Assembly: GCA_025964685.1 (NCBI GenBank)
Contig: JAOPYG010000029.1
Span: 1-51,817 of the forward strand
Length of the DNA stretch: 51,817 nucleotides
Direction of reading: 5' to 3'
Source: Actinoallomurus sp.
Lineage (GTDB): Bacteria > Actinomycetota > Actinomycetes > Streptosporangiales > Streptosporangiaceae
Shown here one piece after another: positions 42,756-50,858 of the stretch (within the stretch, counting starts at the first letter, position 1; each line of letters opens with the position of its first letter). The notes beneath the pieces were generated by a model. That model saw only the letters and a list, made by a program, of their open reading frames with translations, was not told the origin of the DNA and ran no database searches. The position numbers and the translations under genes were made by a program.

Positions 42756-44495
42756 ATGCTGAAACGCCTGTTGCCCGCCCTGGCCGTCTTGCTGACGGCC
42801 GCGGTCGTACCCGCCGTCCATGCCGCGCCCGCCGCGGCATCGCCGCCCGGCGACCACGACGTCATCGCCAACCTCTTCGAGTGGAACTGGCCCTCCGTCG
42901 CCTCCGAGTGCACGAACGTGCTCGGCCCGCAGGGCTACGGCGCCGTCCAGGTCGCGCCGCCCGAGGACTCCCTCACCCGCGACGGTCACCCCTGGTGGGA
43001 GGTCTACCAGCCCGGTGACTACGACGTGAACGGCCGCATGGGCACCCGGGCACAGTTCACCTCGATGGTGTCGGCGTGCCACGCCGCGGGCGTCAAGGTC
43101 TACGCCGACGCCGTCATCAACCACATGACCGGCCAGGGCAGCACGACCTACGGCGGCAAGAGCTTCGGCAAGTACGACTATCCGGGGATCTACTCCTCCG
43201 CCGACTTCCACCACTACCCCGGCGACTGTCCCCAGTCCGACGGCCAGATCCACGACTACAACAACTTCACCGAGGTCACCAAGTGCGAGCTGGTGAGCCT
43301 GTCGGACCTGCGCACCGAGTCCGACTACGTCCGTGGCAAGATCGCCGACTATCTGAACGACCTGCTGAGCATTGGCGTCGACGGCTTCCGCGTGGACGCC
43401 GCGAAGCACATCGGCTCGCCCGACATGAAGGCGATCGAGGGGAAGCTGAGCAAGTCCGCGTACATCTATCAGGAGGTCATGCCGGGCAGCCCCGGCGACC
43501 TGGCGCCCAGTGCCTTCGAAGGCTCCGGTGACCTGCTGGAGTTCGTGTACGGCCAGAAGCTGAAAGAGCAGTTCAACGGCAATATCGCGAACCTGCGGAG
43601 CTTCGGGCAGTCGTGGGGGTTCGAGCCGAGCAACAAGGCCGTGGTCTTCGTCGCCAACCACGACACCGAGCGCAACGGCAGCACGCTGTCCTACAAGGAC
43701 GGCTCGAAGAACACCCTCGCCACGATCTTCTCGCTGGCCTGGGGCTACGGCACACCGCAGGTCTACTCCGGCTTCAATTTCAACGGGTCGGACGACTCAC
43801 CACCGTCGGACTCCAGCGGGCACGTCAGCAACACGAGCTGCTCCTCCTGGCAGAACTGCCTGGACCGCACGCTCGGCGGGATGGTCGGCTGGCACAACGC
43901 GGTCAAGGGCACCTCCGTCGCCAACTGGTGGTCCGACGGCGCGAACCAGATCGCCTTCGGCCGCGGCGCCAAGGGCTACGTGGCCATGAACAACTCCGGT
44001 TCGACCCTGAGCCGTACGTTCGCCACCGGGCTGCCCGCGGGCACCTACTGCGACGTCGTCGGCGGCGGCGTCTCCAGCGGTCGGTGTACCGGCACGGCCG
44101 TCACCGTCGACGGCTCAGGCAACGCCACGTTCCAGGTGAATCCCGGCGGCGCTGTGGCGATCGACGTGGCCGCGACCGGGCAGGGCGGCGGCAGCGGATC
44201 CGGCAGCGTACGCGTGACGTTCAACGAGAACGCGACGACCGCCTTCGGGCAGAACGTCTACGTGGTCGGCTCGATCCCCGCGCTCGGCAACTGGGCGCCG
44301 GGCAGCGCCGTGGCGCTCTCGTCCGCGAACTACCCGACCTGGTCGGCCACGGTGGCGTTGCCCACCGGCACCGCCTTCCAGTACAAGTACATCAAGAAGA
44401 ACACCGACGGATCGATCACCTGGGAGTCGGACCCGAACCGCTCGTACACGACCGGCACGGGAGCGACCGCGACGATCAACGACACCTGGCGCTAG
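42756..44495 (+). CDS. Secreted alpha-amylase GH13 with C-terminal CBM20
   Basis: A 579-residue protein. Signal peptide about 1-28 (VPAVHAAPAAAS). GH13 regions: ADAVINHM, DGFRVDAAKH (nucleophile Asp214), YIYQEVMPG (Glu240) and FVANHDTERNG (Asp303). A Gly/Ser linker near 480 leads to a starch-binding CBM20 (about 484-579; FNENATTAFGQNVYVVGS; PALGNW; KYIKKNTDGSITWESDPN). It hydrolyses starch to maltooligosaccharides outside the cell. ATG 42756 follows CAGGAGG. Confidence 0.95.
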   Translation: MLKRLLPALAVLLTAAVVPAVHAAPAAASPPGDHDVIANLFEWNWPSVASECTNVLGPQGYGAVQVAPPEDSLTRDGHPWWEVYQPGDYDVNGRMGTRAQFTSMVSACHAAGVKVYADAVINHMTGQGSTTYGGKSFGKYDYPGIYSSADFHHYPGDCPQSDGQIHDYNNFTEVTKCELVSLSDLRTESDYVRGKIADYLNDLLSIGVDGFRVDAAKHIGSPDMKAIEGKLSKSAYIYQEVMPGSPGDLAPSAFEGSGDLLEFVYGQKLKEQFNGNIANLRSFGQSWGFEPSNKAVVFVANHDTERNGSTLSYKDGSKNTLATIFSLAWGYGTPQVYSGFNFNGSDDSPPSDSSGHVSNTSCSSWQNCLDRTLGGMVGWHNAVKGTSVANWWSDGANQIAFGRGAKGYVAMNNSGSTLSRTFATGLPAGTYCDVVGGGVSSGRCTGTAVTVDGSGNATFQVNPGGAVAIDVAATGQGGGSGSGSVRVTFNENATTAFGQNVYVVGSIPALGNWAPGSAVALSSANYPTWSATVALPTGTAFQYKYIKKNTDGSITWESDPNRSYTTGTGATATINDTWR

Positions 44496-44508
44496 CCCGC
44501 CCACGCGA

Positions 44509-44551
44509 GGGCCACCCTCATCCGTCGCTACGAACCGGGTGGGGGTGGCCC
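44509..44551. terminator. Bidirectional terminator-like inverted repeat
   Basis: GGGCCACCC (44509-44517) and GGGTGGCCC (44543-44551) form a 9-bp stem with a 25-nt loop, between the convergent amylase and sigma-factor genes. It could end transcription from both sides. Confidence 0.55.
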
Positions 44552-44556
44552 CCCGT

Positions 44557-46014
44557 TCAGCAGTGCCAGTTGACCGAGGCGCTCGCGCCGGAGGAGAACG
44601 AGACCGAGCCGCTGCCGTTGCCCCAGCACCAACCGCCGCCGCGGGTCACCGTCACGCCGGCGGACTGGCCGGCGGCGAGGCTGCTGCCGCCGCCCGCGCT
44701 GATGTTGCCTTTGACACCGGTCACGCTCCAGGTCACCGGGCCGCCCTGCGCGACCACCGTGACGGTGCAGGTACGCGAGCCGTGCATGGTGCATCCGTAG
44801 ACCGCCAGCGTCCCCGGCGCGGGTGGAGGCGGCGGGGCAGGCGCCTGCACCGGTGAGGACGACGCGGCTGACGGGGACGAATGCGGGTGCCCGGAAGCGG
44901 TGTCCGTCGGAGTCGGGGTGGGCGTGGGTGTGCTGCTCGAGCTGGACGGCGTCGGGGTGGGGGAACCGACGCTGTCGCTGGGCAGCGGCCCACCGGAGTC
45001 CGAAGCCGAGGGGTCGTCGGAGGGAAGGTCACCGGGGCTGGACGCGATGGCCTGGTTGTTGCCGGCGTTCCGGCTGCCCGAGTCCGACAGGACGAAGAAG
45101 ACCCCGCCCCCGATCACCAGGACGGCGAACGCGACCGCGGCCATGGCGGGCCACAGGCGCGAGGTGGTGCGCGACTCGTCTTCGGGCTCGGCCTCGGCCG
45201 GAAGCTCGGCGCGCATGGCGATCGTGGACCGCGTGTCCGCGAACCGGGGGTCGACCGCGGTGGTGAGGACGCGTTCGCGCAGGGCCGCGGGGATCGCGGC
45301 GAAGGGCATCGCGTTCAGCAGGCGCACGGTGTCGACCCCGCGGTCGGCGTGCACGCCGCAGATCGGGCAGCGGGCGATGTGGCGGGCGAGCTTTCCACAG
45401 GTTTCCGCGTCGAGGCGCCGACCTGGCGGGCCCGCCAGCGCCGAGACGCTCGGGCAGTCCTCATGCCCGGTCGTCGCCACCGTCACGGCGGCGAAGGCAT
45501 CGTCCAGGTCGTGACGAGCTTGCGCGACGAGCATCGAGGCGTCCTGCGGCGACGTGCCCAGGGCCCGGGCGAGCTCGTCGGGGTTCAGCTCGTGCCGCAG
45601 GGAAAGGTCGAGCGCCTCGCGCTGCCGGCCGTTCAACACCAGCAGCGCGGTGTGCACGAGCTGCCGGGTGGCCTCGTTCGCTTCGAAACCCGTCGCCTCG
45701 GCCGCGCGCCGCCGCTCGGCCGGCAGCTCGGAGCGCGCACGACGGCGCAGGCACTCCTCACGCGTCACCGCGTACAGCCAACCGCGGAACAGCCGCGGGT
45801 CCGCCAGCTCGCCGATGCGCTCCTGCACGATGATCAACGAATCGAGCAGGGTGAGGGCCGCGGCCTCCTCATCACGGAGCAGCACGTGGCAGTAGTCGAA
45901 CAGTCGTGCCGCGTAGAGATCGTAGAGACGAACCGGCGCGGTTCCGTCGCCGGAACGCAGCGACTGTACGAGCCACTGGTCGTCGGACCGTTCGATACTC
46001 GGCCAGGCGGCCAC
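44557..46014 (-). CDS. ECF sigma factor fused to zinc-finger anti-sigma, membrane helix and outer domain
   Basis: A 485-residue protein from GTG 46014 (AGGAGG at 4-nt spacing). Residues about 10-95 match sigma region 2 (RLYDLYAARLFDYCHVLL; PRLFRGWLYAVTREECL). Residues about 115-175 match region 4 (LNGRQREALDLSLRHELNPD). A zinc-finger anti-sigma motif H212-x3-C216-x2-C219 follows. One membrane helix spans 286-309, then a Ser/Thr/Pro-rich linker and an outer beta domain (about 402-485) with four cysteines. This order resembles the large fused ECF groups of actinobacteria (ECF52-like); release of the sigma part by proteolysis would be needed. Confidence 0.85.
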   Translation of the reverse strand: MAAWPSIERSDDQWLVQSLRSGDGTAPVRLYDLYAARLFDYCHVLLRDEEAAALTLLDSLIIVQERIGELADPRLFRGWLYAVTREECLRRRARSELPAERRRAAEATGFEANEATRQLVHTALLVLNGRQREALDLSLRHELNPDELARALGTSPQDASMLVAQARHDLDDAFAAVTVATTGHEDCPSVSALAGPPGRRLDAETCGKLARHIARCPICGVHADRGVDTVRLLNAMPFAAIPAALRERVLTTAVDPRFADTRSTIAMRAELPAEAEPEDESRTTSRLWPAMAAVAFAVLVIGGGVFFVLSDSGSRNAGNNQAIASSPGDLPSDDPSASDSGGPLPSDSVGSPTPTPSSSSSTPTPTPTPTDTASGHPHSSPSAASSSPVQAPAPPPPPAPGTLAVYGCTMHGSRTCTVTVVAQGGPVTWSVTGVKGNISAGGGSSLAAGQSAGVTVTRGGGWCWGNGSGSVSFSSGASASVNWHC

Positions 46015-46122
46015 GTGTCCTCCTGCTGCTGAACTGAGGGCAAGCCGGTGACTCAGACGCCCCATCCGGCACTTTGGTCAACCGATCTTGCCATCAAAAC
46101 CCGTTCAATGCAGGTCGAAGCA

Positions 46123-46138
46123 GTCAAAGCGCTGCGAC
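46123..46138. promoter_or_regulatory. LacI operator copy, 14 of 16 match
   Basis: GTCAAAGCGCTGCGAC differs from the perfect site at 47332-47347 (GTCGAAGCGCTTCGAC) at two positions and keeps the AAGCGCT centre. It lies 185 bp before the LacI start, which suggests looping with the proximal copy. Confidence 0.5.
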
Positions 46139-46224
46139 CGTTGACCGTCTGCGACCACTCGATGATGCGGACGGGCGCCCGGAGACGCATCCCCTCACGA
46201 TGACCTCCTCCTTGTCGGCCTGCG

Positions 46225-46238
46225 TGGGAACGCTCCCA
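46225..46238. promoter_or_regulatory. CebR/CelR-like box (one mismatch)
   Basis: TGGGAACGCTCCCA differs at one base from TGGGAGCGCTCCCA, the operator of actinomycete cellobiose repressors CebR/CelR. The symmetry extends to CGTGGGA...TCCCACG (46223-46240). It lies between two sites of a different type. Confidence 0.65.
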
Positions 46239-46294
46239 CGAATTCCCGCGACCCCATTGCGTCGAGAATGTGACGGGCTTAACATTCCGGGCAA

Positions 46295-46308
46295 TCGAAG
46301 CGCTTCGA
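46295..46308. promoter_or_regulatory. LacI operator copy TCGAAGCGCTTCGA
   Basis: A perfect 14-bp palindrome ending 15 bp before the GTG of the LacI gene, with the same core as the sites at 46123 and 47332. Binding here would block the regulator's own expression. Confidence 0.75.
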
Positions 46309-46323
46309 CAGGAGCGGGACTTG

Positions 46324-47319
46324 GTGAAGATCTCGGACGTGGCCCGGCATGCCGGCGTGTCGCCGAGCACGGTGTCGTACGTACTCAGCGGCAAGCGGTC
46401 CATCTCGGACGAGACACGCCGCCGCGTCCTGGAGAGCGTCCGCACACTCGGATACCGGCCGCATGCCGGGGCGCGGGCGCTGGCCAGCAGCCGCTCCAAC
46501 GTCATCGCCCTGGTCGTCCCCCTGCGCTCGGGGATCCACGTACCGGTCGTCATGCAGATGGCGATCGCCGCGGTCACCACCGCGCGATCCTATGACCACG
46601 ACGTCCTCCTGCTGACCCAGGACGAGGGAGTGGGCGGGCTGGAACGCGTGGCGGGGACCGCGCTGGTCGACGCGATCATCGTGATGGACGTCGAACTGCA
46701 CGACGTGCGGCTGCCGGTGCTCCGCTCACTCGGACGGCCCTCGGTGCTGATCGGTTTCCCGGCGGACCCCACCGGACTGACCTGCATCGACTTCGACTTC
46801 GAGGCGGCGGGCGCGGCCTGCGCCGAACACCTGGCCGACCTCGGGCACCGCGAGATCGCCCTGATCGGGGCACCGCCCGCGGTGTACGAGCGCGGTACCG
46901 GATTCGCCGAGCGCACCAAGACCGGCTTCCAGCGTGCCGCCGCCGATCGCGGCGTCCGCGCGCTCGTCCGGCCCTGTGACCCCCAGGACGCCCGGTCGAC
47001 GGCGACCGAGCTGCTCCGCGACCATCCCGGCCTGACCGGCATCGTCATCCACAACGAGCCGACCATGGAACCGCTGCTGACCGCCTTCCGCGCGGCCGGG
47101 CGCCGGGTTCCCGACGACCTCTCCGTGATCGCCATCGCGCCCGATGAGCTCGCCGAGCGCCTCGGCCTCACCTCGATCGCCATCCCGGCCGACGACGTCG
47201 GCGCGCAGGCGGTCTCCCTCCTCATGACCAAGCTCGAGGGCCACGAGGTACCGGGGGCGACTCTGCTCCCCCCACGGCTCGTGATCCGTTCGAGCACCCC
47301 GGAAATCCCCGGAACCTGA
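46324..47319 (+). CDS. LacI-family regulator of the alpha-xyloside-like locus
   Basis: A 331-residue protein. The HTH is KISDVARHAGVSPSTVSYVL (residues 2-21), the hinge reads GARALASSRS, and the sensor domain ends IPADDVGAQAVSLLMTKL. GTG 46324 follows AGGAG; a TTG one codon upstream is possible. It is co-directional with the importer genes that start 53 bp later. Perfect palindromes lie both before it and before the binding-protein gene, supporting local autoregulation and operon control. Confidence 0.9.
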   Translation: MKISDVARHAGVSPSTVSYVLSGKRSISDETRRRVLESVRTLGYRPHAGARALASSRSNVIALVVPLRSGIHVPVVMQMAIAAVTTARSYDHDVLLLTQDEGVGGLERVAGTALVDAIIVMDVELHDVRLPVLRSLGRPSVLIGFPADPTGLTCIDFDFEAAGAACAEHLADLGHREIALIGAPPAVYERGTGFAERTKTGFQRAAADRGVRALVRPCDPQDARSTATELLRDHPGLTGIVIHNEPTMEPLLTAFRAAGRRVPDDLSVIAIAPDELAERLGLTSIAIPADDVGAQAVSLLMTKLEGHEVPGATLLPPRLVIRSSTPEIPGT

Positions 47320-47331
47320 CCGGTGATCGCC

Positions 47332-47347
47332 GTCGAAGCGCTTCGAC
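47332..47347. promoter_or_regulatory. LacI operator GTCGAAGCGCTTCGAC
   Basis: A perfect 16-bp palindrome 25 bp before the binding-protein ATG. It matches the sites at 46295-46308 and, with two changes, 46123-46138. The three copies define the consensus of the adjacent LacI regulator. Confidence 0.8.
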
Positions 47348-47372
47348 ATTCCCCTCAATCTGGAGGAACCCG

Positions 47373-48662
47373 ATGTTCAAGACCGGAAAGACGCTCGCGG
47401 CGCTGACCGCCGGCCTGCTGGCGCTGTCCGCGTGCGGCAGCGGCGGATCCACGTCATCGCCGAAGGAACTCAAGCTCTGGCACTACGAGGGTCCGGACAG
47501 CGCCATGGGGGTGGCGTGGAACCAGGCGATCAAGGAGTTCGAGCAGACCCATCCCGGCGTGAAGGTGAAGTTCGAGGAGAAGGGCTTCGAGCAGATCCAG
47601 AAGACCGCGCCGATGGTGCTCAACTCCAAGGACGCCCCGGACATCCTGGAGTACAACAAGGGCAACGCGACCACCGGGCTGCTCGCCAAGCAGGGTCTGC
47701 TGACCGACATCAGCGCCGAGGTCACCAAGCGCGGCTGGGACAAGCAGCTCAGCCCCAATATCGCCGAGACCGCCAAGTACGACGCCAAGGGCGTCATGGG
47801 CGGCGACAAGTGGTACGGCGTGCCGAACTACGCGGAGTACCTGCAGGTCTTCTACAACAAGAAGCTGTTCGACAAGTACGGCGTGAAGGTGCCCACGACC
47901 TTCGAGGAGTTCACCGCCGCGATGGACGCCTTCGCCAAGAAGGGCGTCACGCCGATGGCCAACGGCGGCGCGGAGTACCCGGCGCAGCAGTACCTCTACC
48001 AGCTCGCGCTGAGCAAGGCCGACCGTCCCTGGGTCGACCGCTTCGAGCGCTACACCGGCAAGGTCGACTTCCACGACCCGGCGTGGACCTACGCCGCGAC
48101 CACCTTCGCCGACTGGGTGAAGAAGGGATACATCGCCAAGAGCTCGGTCAGCACCAAGGCCGAGGACGCGGGGACGTCGTTCATCTCCGGCAAGTACCCG
48201 ATGTTCTTCTCCGGCAGCTGGTGGTACGGCCGGTTCGAGAAGGAGATCAAGACCTTCGACTGGGACACCTTCCTGTGGCCCGGCACCAAGATGACCCTCG
48301 GGTCGAGCGGCAACCTCTGGGTCGTGCCGAAGGGCTCGGGCAACAAGCAACTCGCCTATGACTTCATCGCCATCACGATGAAGAAGGACATCCAGAACCT
48401 GCTCGCCAACAACGGCGGCGTGCCCGTCGCGGCCGACCCGAACGGCGTCACCGACCCGAAGAACAAGAAGCTGATCGAGAACTACCAGACCCTCGTCAGC
48501 AACGACGGTCTCGGCTTCTACCCCGACTGGCCGGCCCCCGGCTACTACGACGTGCTCGTCGCGGGCACGCAGAAGCTCATGAACGGCACCGCCGCGCCGA
48601 ACCAGGTGCTCGACTCGTTCGCCAAGCCGTACGAAGAGAACCTCTCCACCATCGGCCACTGA
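47373..48662 (+). CDS. Sugar-binding lipoprotein of ABC importer (CUT1)
   Basis: A 429-residue binding protein with lipobox LSAC (Cys21) and a family 1 fold: KLWHYEGPDSAMG, PDILEYNKGN and YLQVFYNKKLFDKYG. ATG 47373 follows GGAGGAA. It sits directly behind a perfect operator, and a strong hairpin separates it from the permease genes. With a YicI-like gene downstream, an alpha-xylosylated oligosaccharide such as isoprimeverose is a reasonable but untested ligand. Confidence 0.9.
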   Translation: MFKTGKTLAALTAGLLALSACGSGGSTSSPKELKLWHYEGPDSAMGVAWNQAIKEFEQTHPGVKVKFEEKGFEQIQKTAPMVLNSKDAPDILEYNKGNATTGLLAKQGLLTDISAEVTKRGWDKQLSPNIAETAKYDAKGVMGGDKWYGVPNYAEYLQVFYNKKLFDKYGVKVPTTFEEFTAAMDAFAKKGVTPMANGGAEYPAQQYLYQLALSKADRPWVDRFERYTGKVDFHDPAWTYAATTFADWVKKGYIAKSSVSTKAEDAGTSFISGKYPMFFSGSWWYGRFEKEIKTFDWDTFLWPGTKMTLGSSGNLWVVPKGSGNKQLAYDFIAITMKKDIQNLLANNGGVPVAADPNGVTDPKNKKLIENYQTLVSNDGLGFYPDWPAPGYYDVLVAGTQKLMNGTAAPNQVLDSFAKPYEENLSTIGH

Positions 48663-48667
48663 GACTC

Positions 48668-48698
48668 GCGGGGTACGGGCACGCGGCCCGTACCCCGC
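48668..48698 (+). promoter_or_regulatory. Intercistronic 13-bp hairpin between binding protein and permease
   Basis: GCGGGGTACGGGC (48668-48680), loop ACGCG, GCCCGTACCCCGC (48686-48698): a perfect 13-bp stem starting 6 bp after the stop. It probably limits read-through or protects the mRNA 3' end so that more binding protein than permease is made. Confidence 0.7.
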
Positions 48699-48712
48699 AC
48701 CGGAGACGCACC

Positions 48713-49660
48713 ATGACCCAGACCCTGAGCGCGCCGCCGCGCACGGCGACGCGAAAGCCCATCGTGCGGCGGCGCGATGGCATCTCCTACGCCGTGTACC
48801 TGGTCCCCAGCGGGGTGCTGTTCGTCGGCATCATCCTGGTTCCGTTCCTGATGAACATCGGCTTCAGCCTGACCACGTGGGACGGCATCGGAAAGCCGCG
48901 CTGGATCGGCCTGCAGAACTACACGAAGCTGTTCTCCGACGGCGACTTCTGGGCCTCCTTCGAGCACAACATCGCCCTCGTCATCGCGATGGCGATCATC
49001 CCGGCCGCCATCGGCCTGGTCCTGGCCGCCGCGCTGTTCGACGTCATCGGCAAGCGGTTCGGACCGCGTACGGCCTCGATCCTGCGGGCGTGCATCTACC
49101 TGCCGCAGGTCCTGCCCTTCGCGGTGGCCGGGATCGTGTGGGCCTGGATGCTGGCCCCGGACAACGGCGCGCTGAACGAGACGTTGAAGAAGATCGGCCT
49201 CGGCTCGTTGCGCGAGGACTGGCTGGGCGATCCGAAAATCGCGCTGTACACCGTGATGGGCGTCATGATCTGGGTCCAGATCGGCTTTCCGCTCATCGTG
49301 TTCATGGCCGGCCTGCAACGGGTCGATCCCTCGCTGTACGAGGCGGCGGAGATCGACGGCGCCTCGTGGTGGCGCCGGTTCTGGTACATCACCATCCCGC
49401 AGATCCGTCCCGAGCTGTACGTCGTGCTGCTGATCTGCACCGTCGCCGCGATCAAGACCTTCGACAAGATCTACATCCTCACCAAAGGCGGACCGGGAGG
49501 CGCGACACGAGTGCCCGCCTACCTGTCCTGGCAGAACTTCTTCGAAAAGACCCAGGTCGGATACGGCGCGGCGATCGCGACGGTGCTGACTCTGATCACC
49601 GTGGTGCTGACGGTGGTGTTCCTGCGGCGGCAGGACCGCCTCGAGAGGGCGGACGCATGA
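48713..49660 (+). CDS. Carbohydrate ABC transporter permease, MalF-like
   Basis: A 315-residue membrane protein with about six helices. The EAA loop is YEAAEIDGASWWRRF followed by ITIPQIRPE, as in CUT1 permeases. ATG 48713 is preceded by CCGGAGACGC. Its stop overlaps the start of the second permease gene (ATGA at 49657-49660), so the two subunits are made in equal amounts. No ATPase gene is present, so a shared ATPase is likely. Confidence 0.9.
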   Translation: MTQTLSAPPRTATRKPIVRRRDGISYAVYLVPSGVLFVGIILVPFLMNIGFSLTTWDGIGKPRWIGLQNYTKLFSDGDFWASFEHNIALVIAMAIIPAAIGLVLAAALFDVIGKRFGPRTASILRACIYLPQVLPFAVAGIVWAWMLAPDNGALNETLKKIGLGSLREDWLGDPKIALYTVMGVMIWVQIGFPLIVFMAGLQRVDPSLYEAAEIDGASWWRRFWYITIPQIRPELYVVLLICTVAAIKTFDKIYILTKGGPGGATRVPAYLSWQNFFEKTQVGYGAAIATVLTLITVVLTVVFLRRQDRLERADA

Positions 49661-50499
49661 GTTCGGTCACCGTACGGCGGCGGACGCCGGGAGCGTACGC
49701 GCTGCTCGTGTCGCTCATCGTGCTCGCTTTGGTGATGCTGCTGCCGTTCGTCATCATCGCCGTCAACGCGTTCAAGACGCCGGCGGAGTACTCCGCGCAC
49801 GGCCCGCTCAGCCTGCCCAAGGGCCTCTATCTCCAGGGCCTGAAGGACTTCTGGCAGCGCGTCGACTTCGGCGGCAAGCTGGTCAACAGCGTGATCATCA
49901 GCGGCTCGGTGGCCGTGCTCGCGGTGATCCTGTCGGTGCTGAACGCCTACGCGCTGGGCATCGGCCGGATCCGGGGCCGGGTCTCGATCATGGTGGTCCT
50001 CCTGCTGGCCAACACGATGCCGCAGGAGGTCCTGGTCTACCCGCTGTACTTCGTCTCCAAGAAGGTCGGGCTGTACGACACCCGGATCAGCGTGATCATC
50101 ATCTTCACCGCCATCCAGAGCGCGTTCGGGACCTATCTGCTGTCCTCGGTGCTGTCGTCGTTCCCCCGCGAGATCCTCGAGGCGGCCCGGATGGACGGCG
50201 CGGGCCGGCTGCGGATCCTGTGGCGGATCGTCGTGCCGATCAGCCGGCCGACCCTCGGCGTCCTGTTCGTCTTGTTCTTCATCTGGACCTGGAACGAGTT
50301 CTTCCTGCCCCTGATCTTCCTGATCTCCAACGAGAACCAGACCGTGCCGGTCGCGCTCGGGGTGCTCCAGGGCCAGCGGCTGATGGACGCCACGATGACC
50401 AGCTCCTCCGCCCTCCTCGGCATCATCCCCGCGATCGTCTTCTTCCTGATCTTCCAACGCACTCTCACCCGCGGCATCACCGTCGGGTCCGCGAATTGA
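49657..50499 (+). CDS. Carbohydrate ABC transporter permease, MalG-like
   Basis: A 280-residue membrane protein. The EAA loop is LEAARMDGAGRLRIL followed by IVVPISRPTLG. It ends QRTLTRGITVGSAN, close to the family's usual ...TxGAVKG end. The TGA stop (50497-50499) lies where a tnpB-type insertion abuts the gene, so the last one or two residues may have been replaced by the element's edge. The function should not be affected. Confidence 0.9.
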   Translation: MSSVTVRRRTPGAYALLVSLIVLALVMLLPFVIIAVNAFKTPAEYSAHGPLSLPKGLYLQGLKDFWQRVDFGGKLVNSVIISGSVAVLAVILSVLNAYALGIGRIRGRVSIMVVLLLANTMPQEVLVYPLYFVSKKVGLYDTRISVIIIFTAIQSAFGTYLLSSVLSSFPREILEAARMDGAGRLRILWRIVVPISRPTLGVLFVLFFIWTWNEFFLPLIFLISNENQTVPVALGVLQGQRLMDATMTSSSALLGIIPAIVFFLIFQRTLTRGITVGSAN

Positions 50500-50505
50500 C
50501 GTGCT

Positions 50506-50525
50506 CCCCTGCCTCAGGGCAGGGG
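50506..50525. repeat. IS200/IS605 right-end hairpin
   Basis: CCCCTGCC-TCAG-GGCAGGGG is an 8-bp stem with a 4-nt loop, in the position and style of the subterminal hairpin after tnpB genes. On the minus strand it follows the tnpB remnant and precedes GCACGTCAA, the probable element end. Confidence 0.65.
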
Positions 50526-50757
50526 ACTCCAGCCCGCTCCAAGCAGAGGAGAGAACAGGTTGAGGTTCGCGGTTCACGGCCCCGCCCAACGGCTGGAGGG
50601 CTCCCCGCGCAGTCACGGCACGCCCTGCCGCGATGTTCTTGGCCGCCTTCACTTCCGCGTGACCTGTATGCCCGCAAGCGTGGCCGGTCTGGGGGCGCGC
50701 CAGGTCGGTCGAGGTCTTTTCCACCCAGTCCCCGGTCAGCTGACGGCATTGCTCCAC
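50518..50757 (-). pseudogene. tnpB: Decayed C-terminal fragment of an IS200/IS605 tnpB
   Basis: Translated on the minus strand it reads RPQTGHACGHTGHAEVKAAK, then NIAAGRAVTARG and VNREPQ, the end of TnpB/IS607-type OrfB. In intact proteins this is CxxCGHxDHADVNAAKNIAAG. Here one zinc-finger cysteine and the RuvC-III Asp and Asn are replaced (AEVKAAKNI). The rest of the gene, its 5' part and tnpA are missing. It is not functional. The fragment fills most of the 359-bp gap between permease and GH31 genes. Confidence 0.8.
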
Positions 50758-50821
50758 GTGGTGGGGAGCGCTCGCTCGTCCAACACGCTATGGACCACCA
50801 CTGACATCATGAGGGGGGAAC

Positions 50822-50849
50822 GGTGTGGAGATCCTGGCGTCTCCACACC
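50822..50849 (+). promoter_or_regulatory. 9-bp hairpin just before the GH31 start
   Basis: GGTGTGGAG (50822-50830), loop ATCCTGGCGT, CTCCACACC (50841-50849). It ends 9 bp before ATG 50859 and holds an in-frame GTG (50823) behind AGGGGGG in its left arm. It could sequester the start, be an alternative N-terminal coding part, or be an element end. Confidence 0.5.
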
Positions 50850-50858
50850 ACAAAATCG

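Larger units (their letters stand above)
46015..46323. other. 309-bp divergent control region between sigma fusion and LacI gene
   Basis: No gene was found here. It holds two copies of the GTCGAAGCGCTTCGAC-type site and one CebR-like box, listed separately. The part next to the sigma-factor gene (46040-46120) is more AT-rich than average and could hold its promoter. Confidence 0.7.

Noticed and set aside
44930..45010. CRISPR-like or satellite repeat in the sigma-fusion gene
   Set aside because: The repetitive bases encode the Ser/Thr/Pro-rich linker (TPTPTPTP) in frame, with no spacer-repeat structure.
48668..48698. A true operon-ending terminator after the binding-protein gene
   Set aside because: The permease genes follow within 15 bp with no visible promoter, so complete termination would leave them unexpressed; partial read-through is more likely.
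50758..50821. A second transposase fragment between the tnpB remnant and the GH31 gene
   Set aside because: No transposase motif could be recognised in any frame; the origin of these 64 bp is left open.
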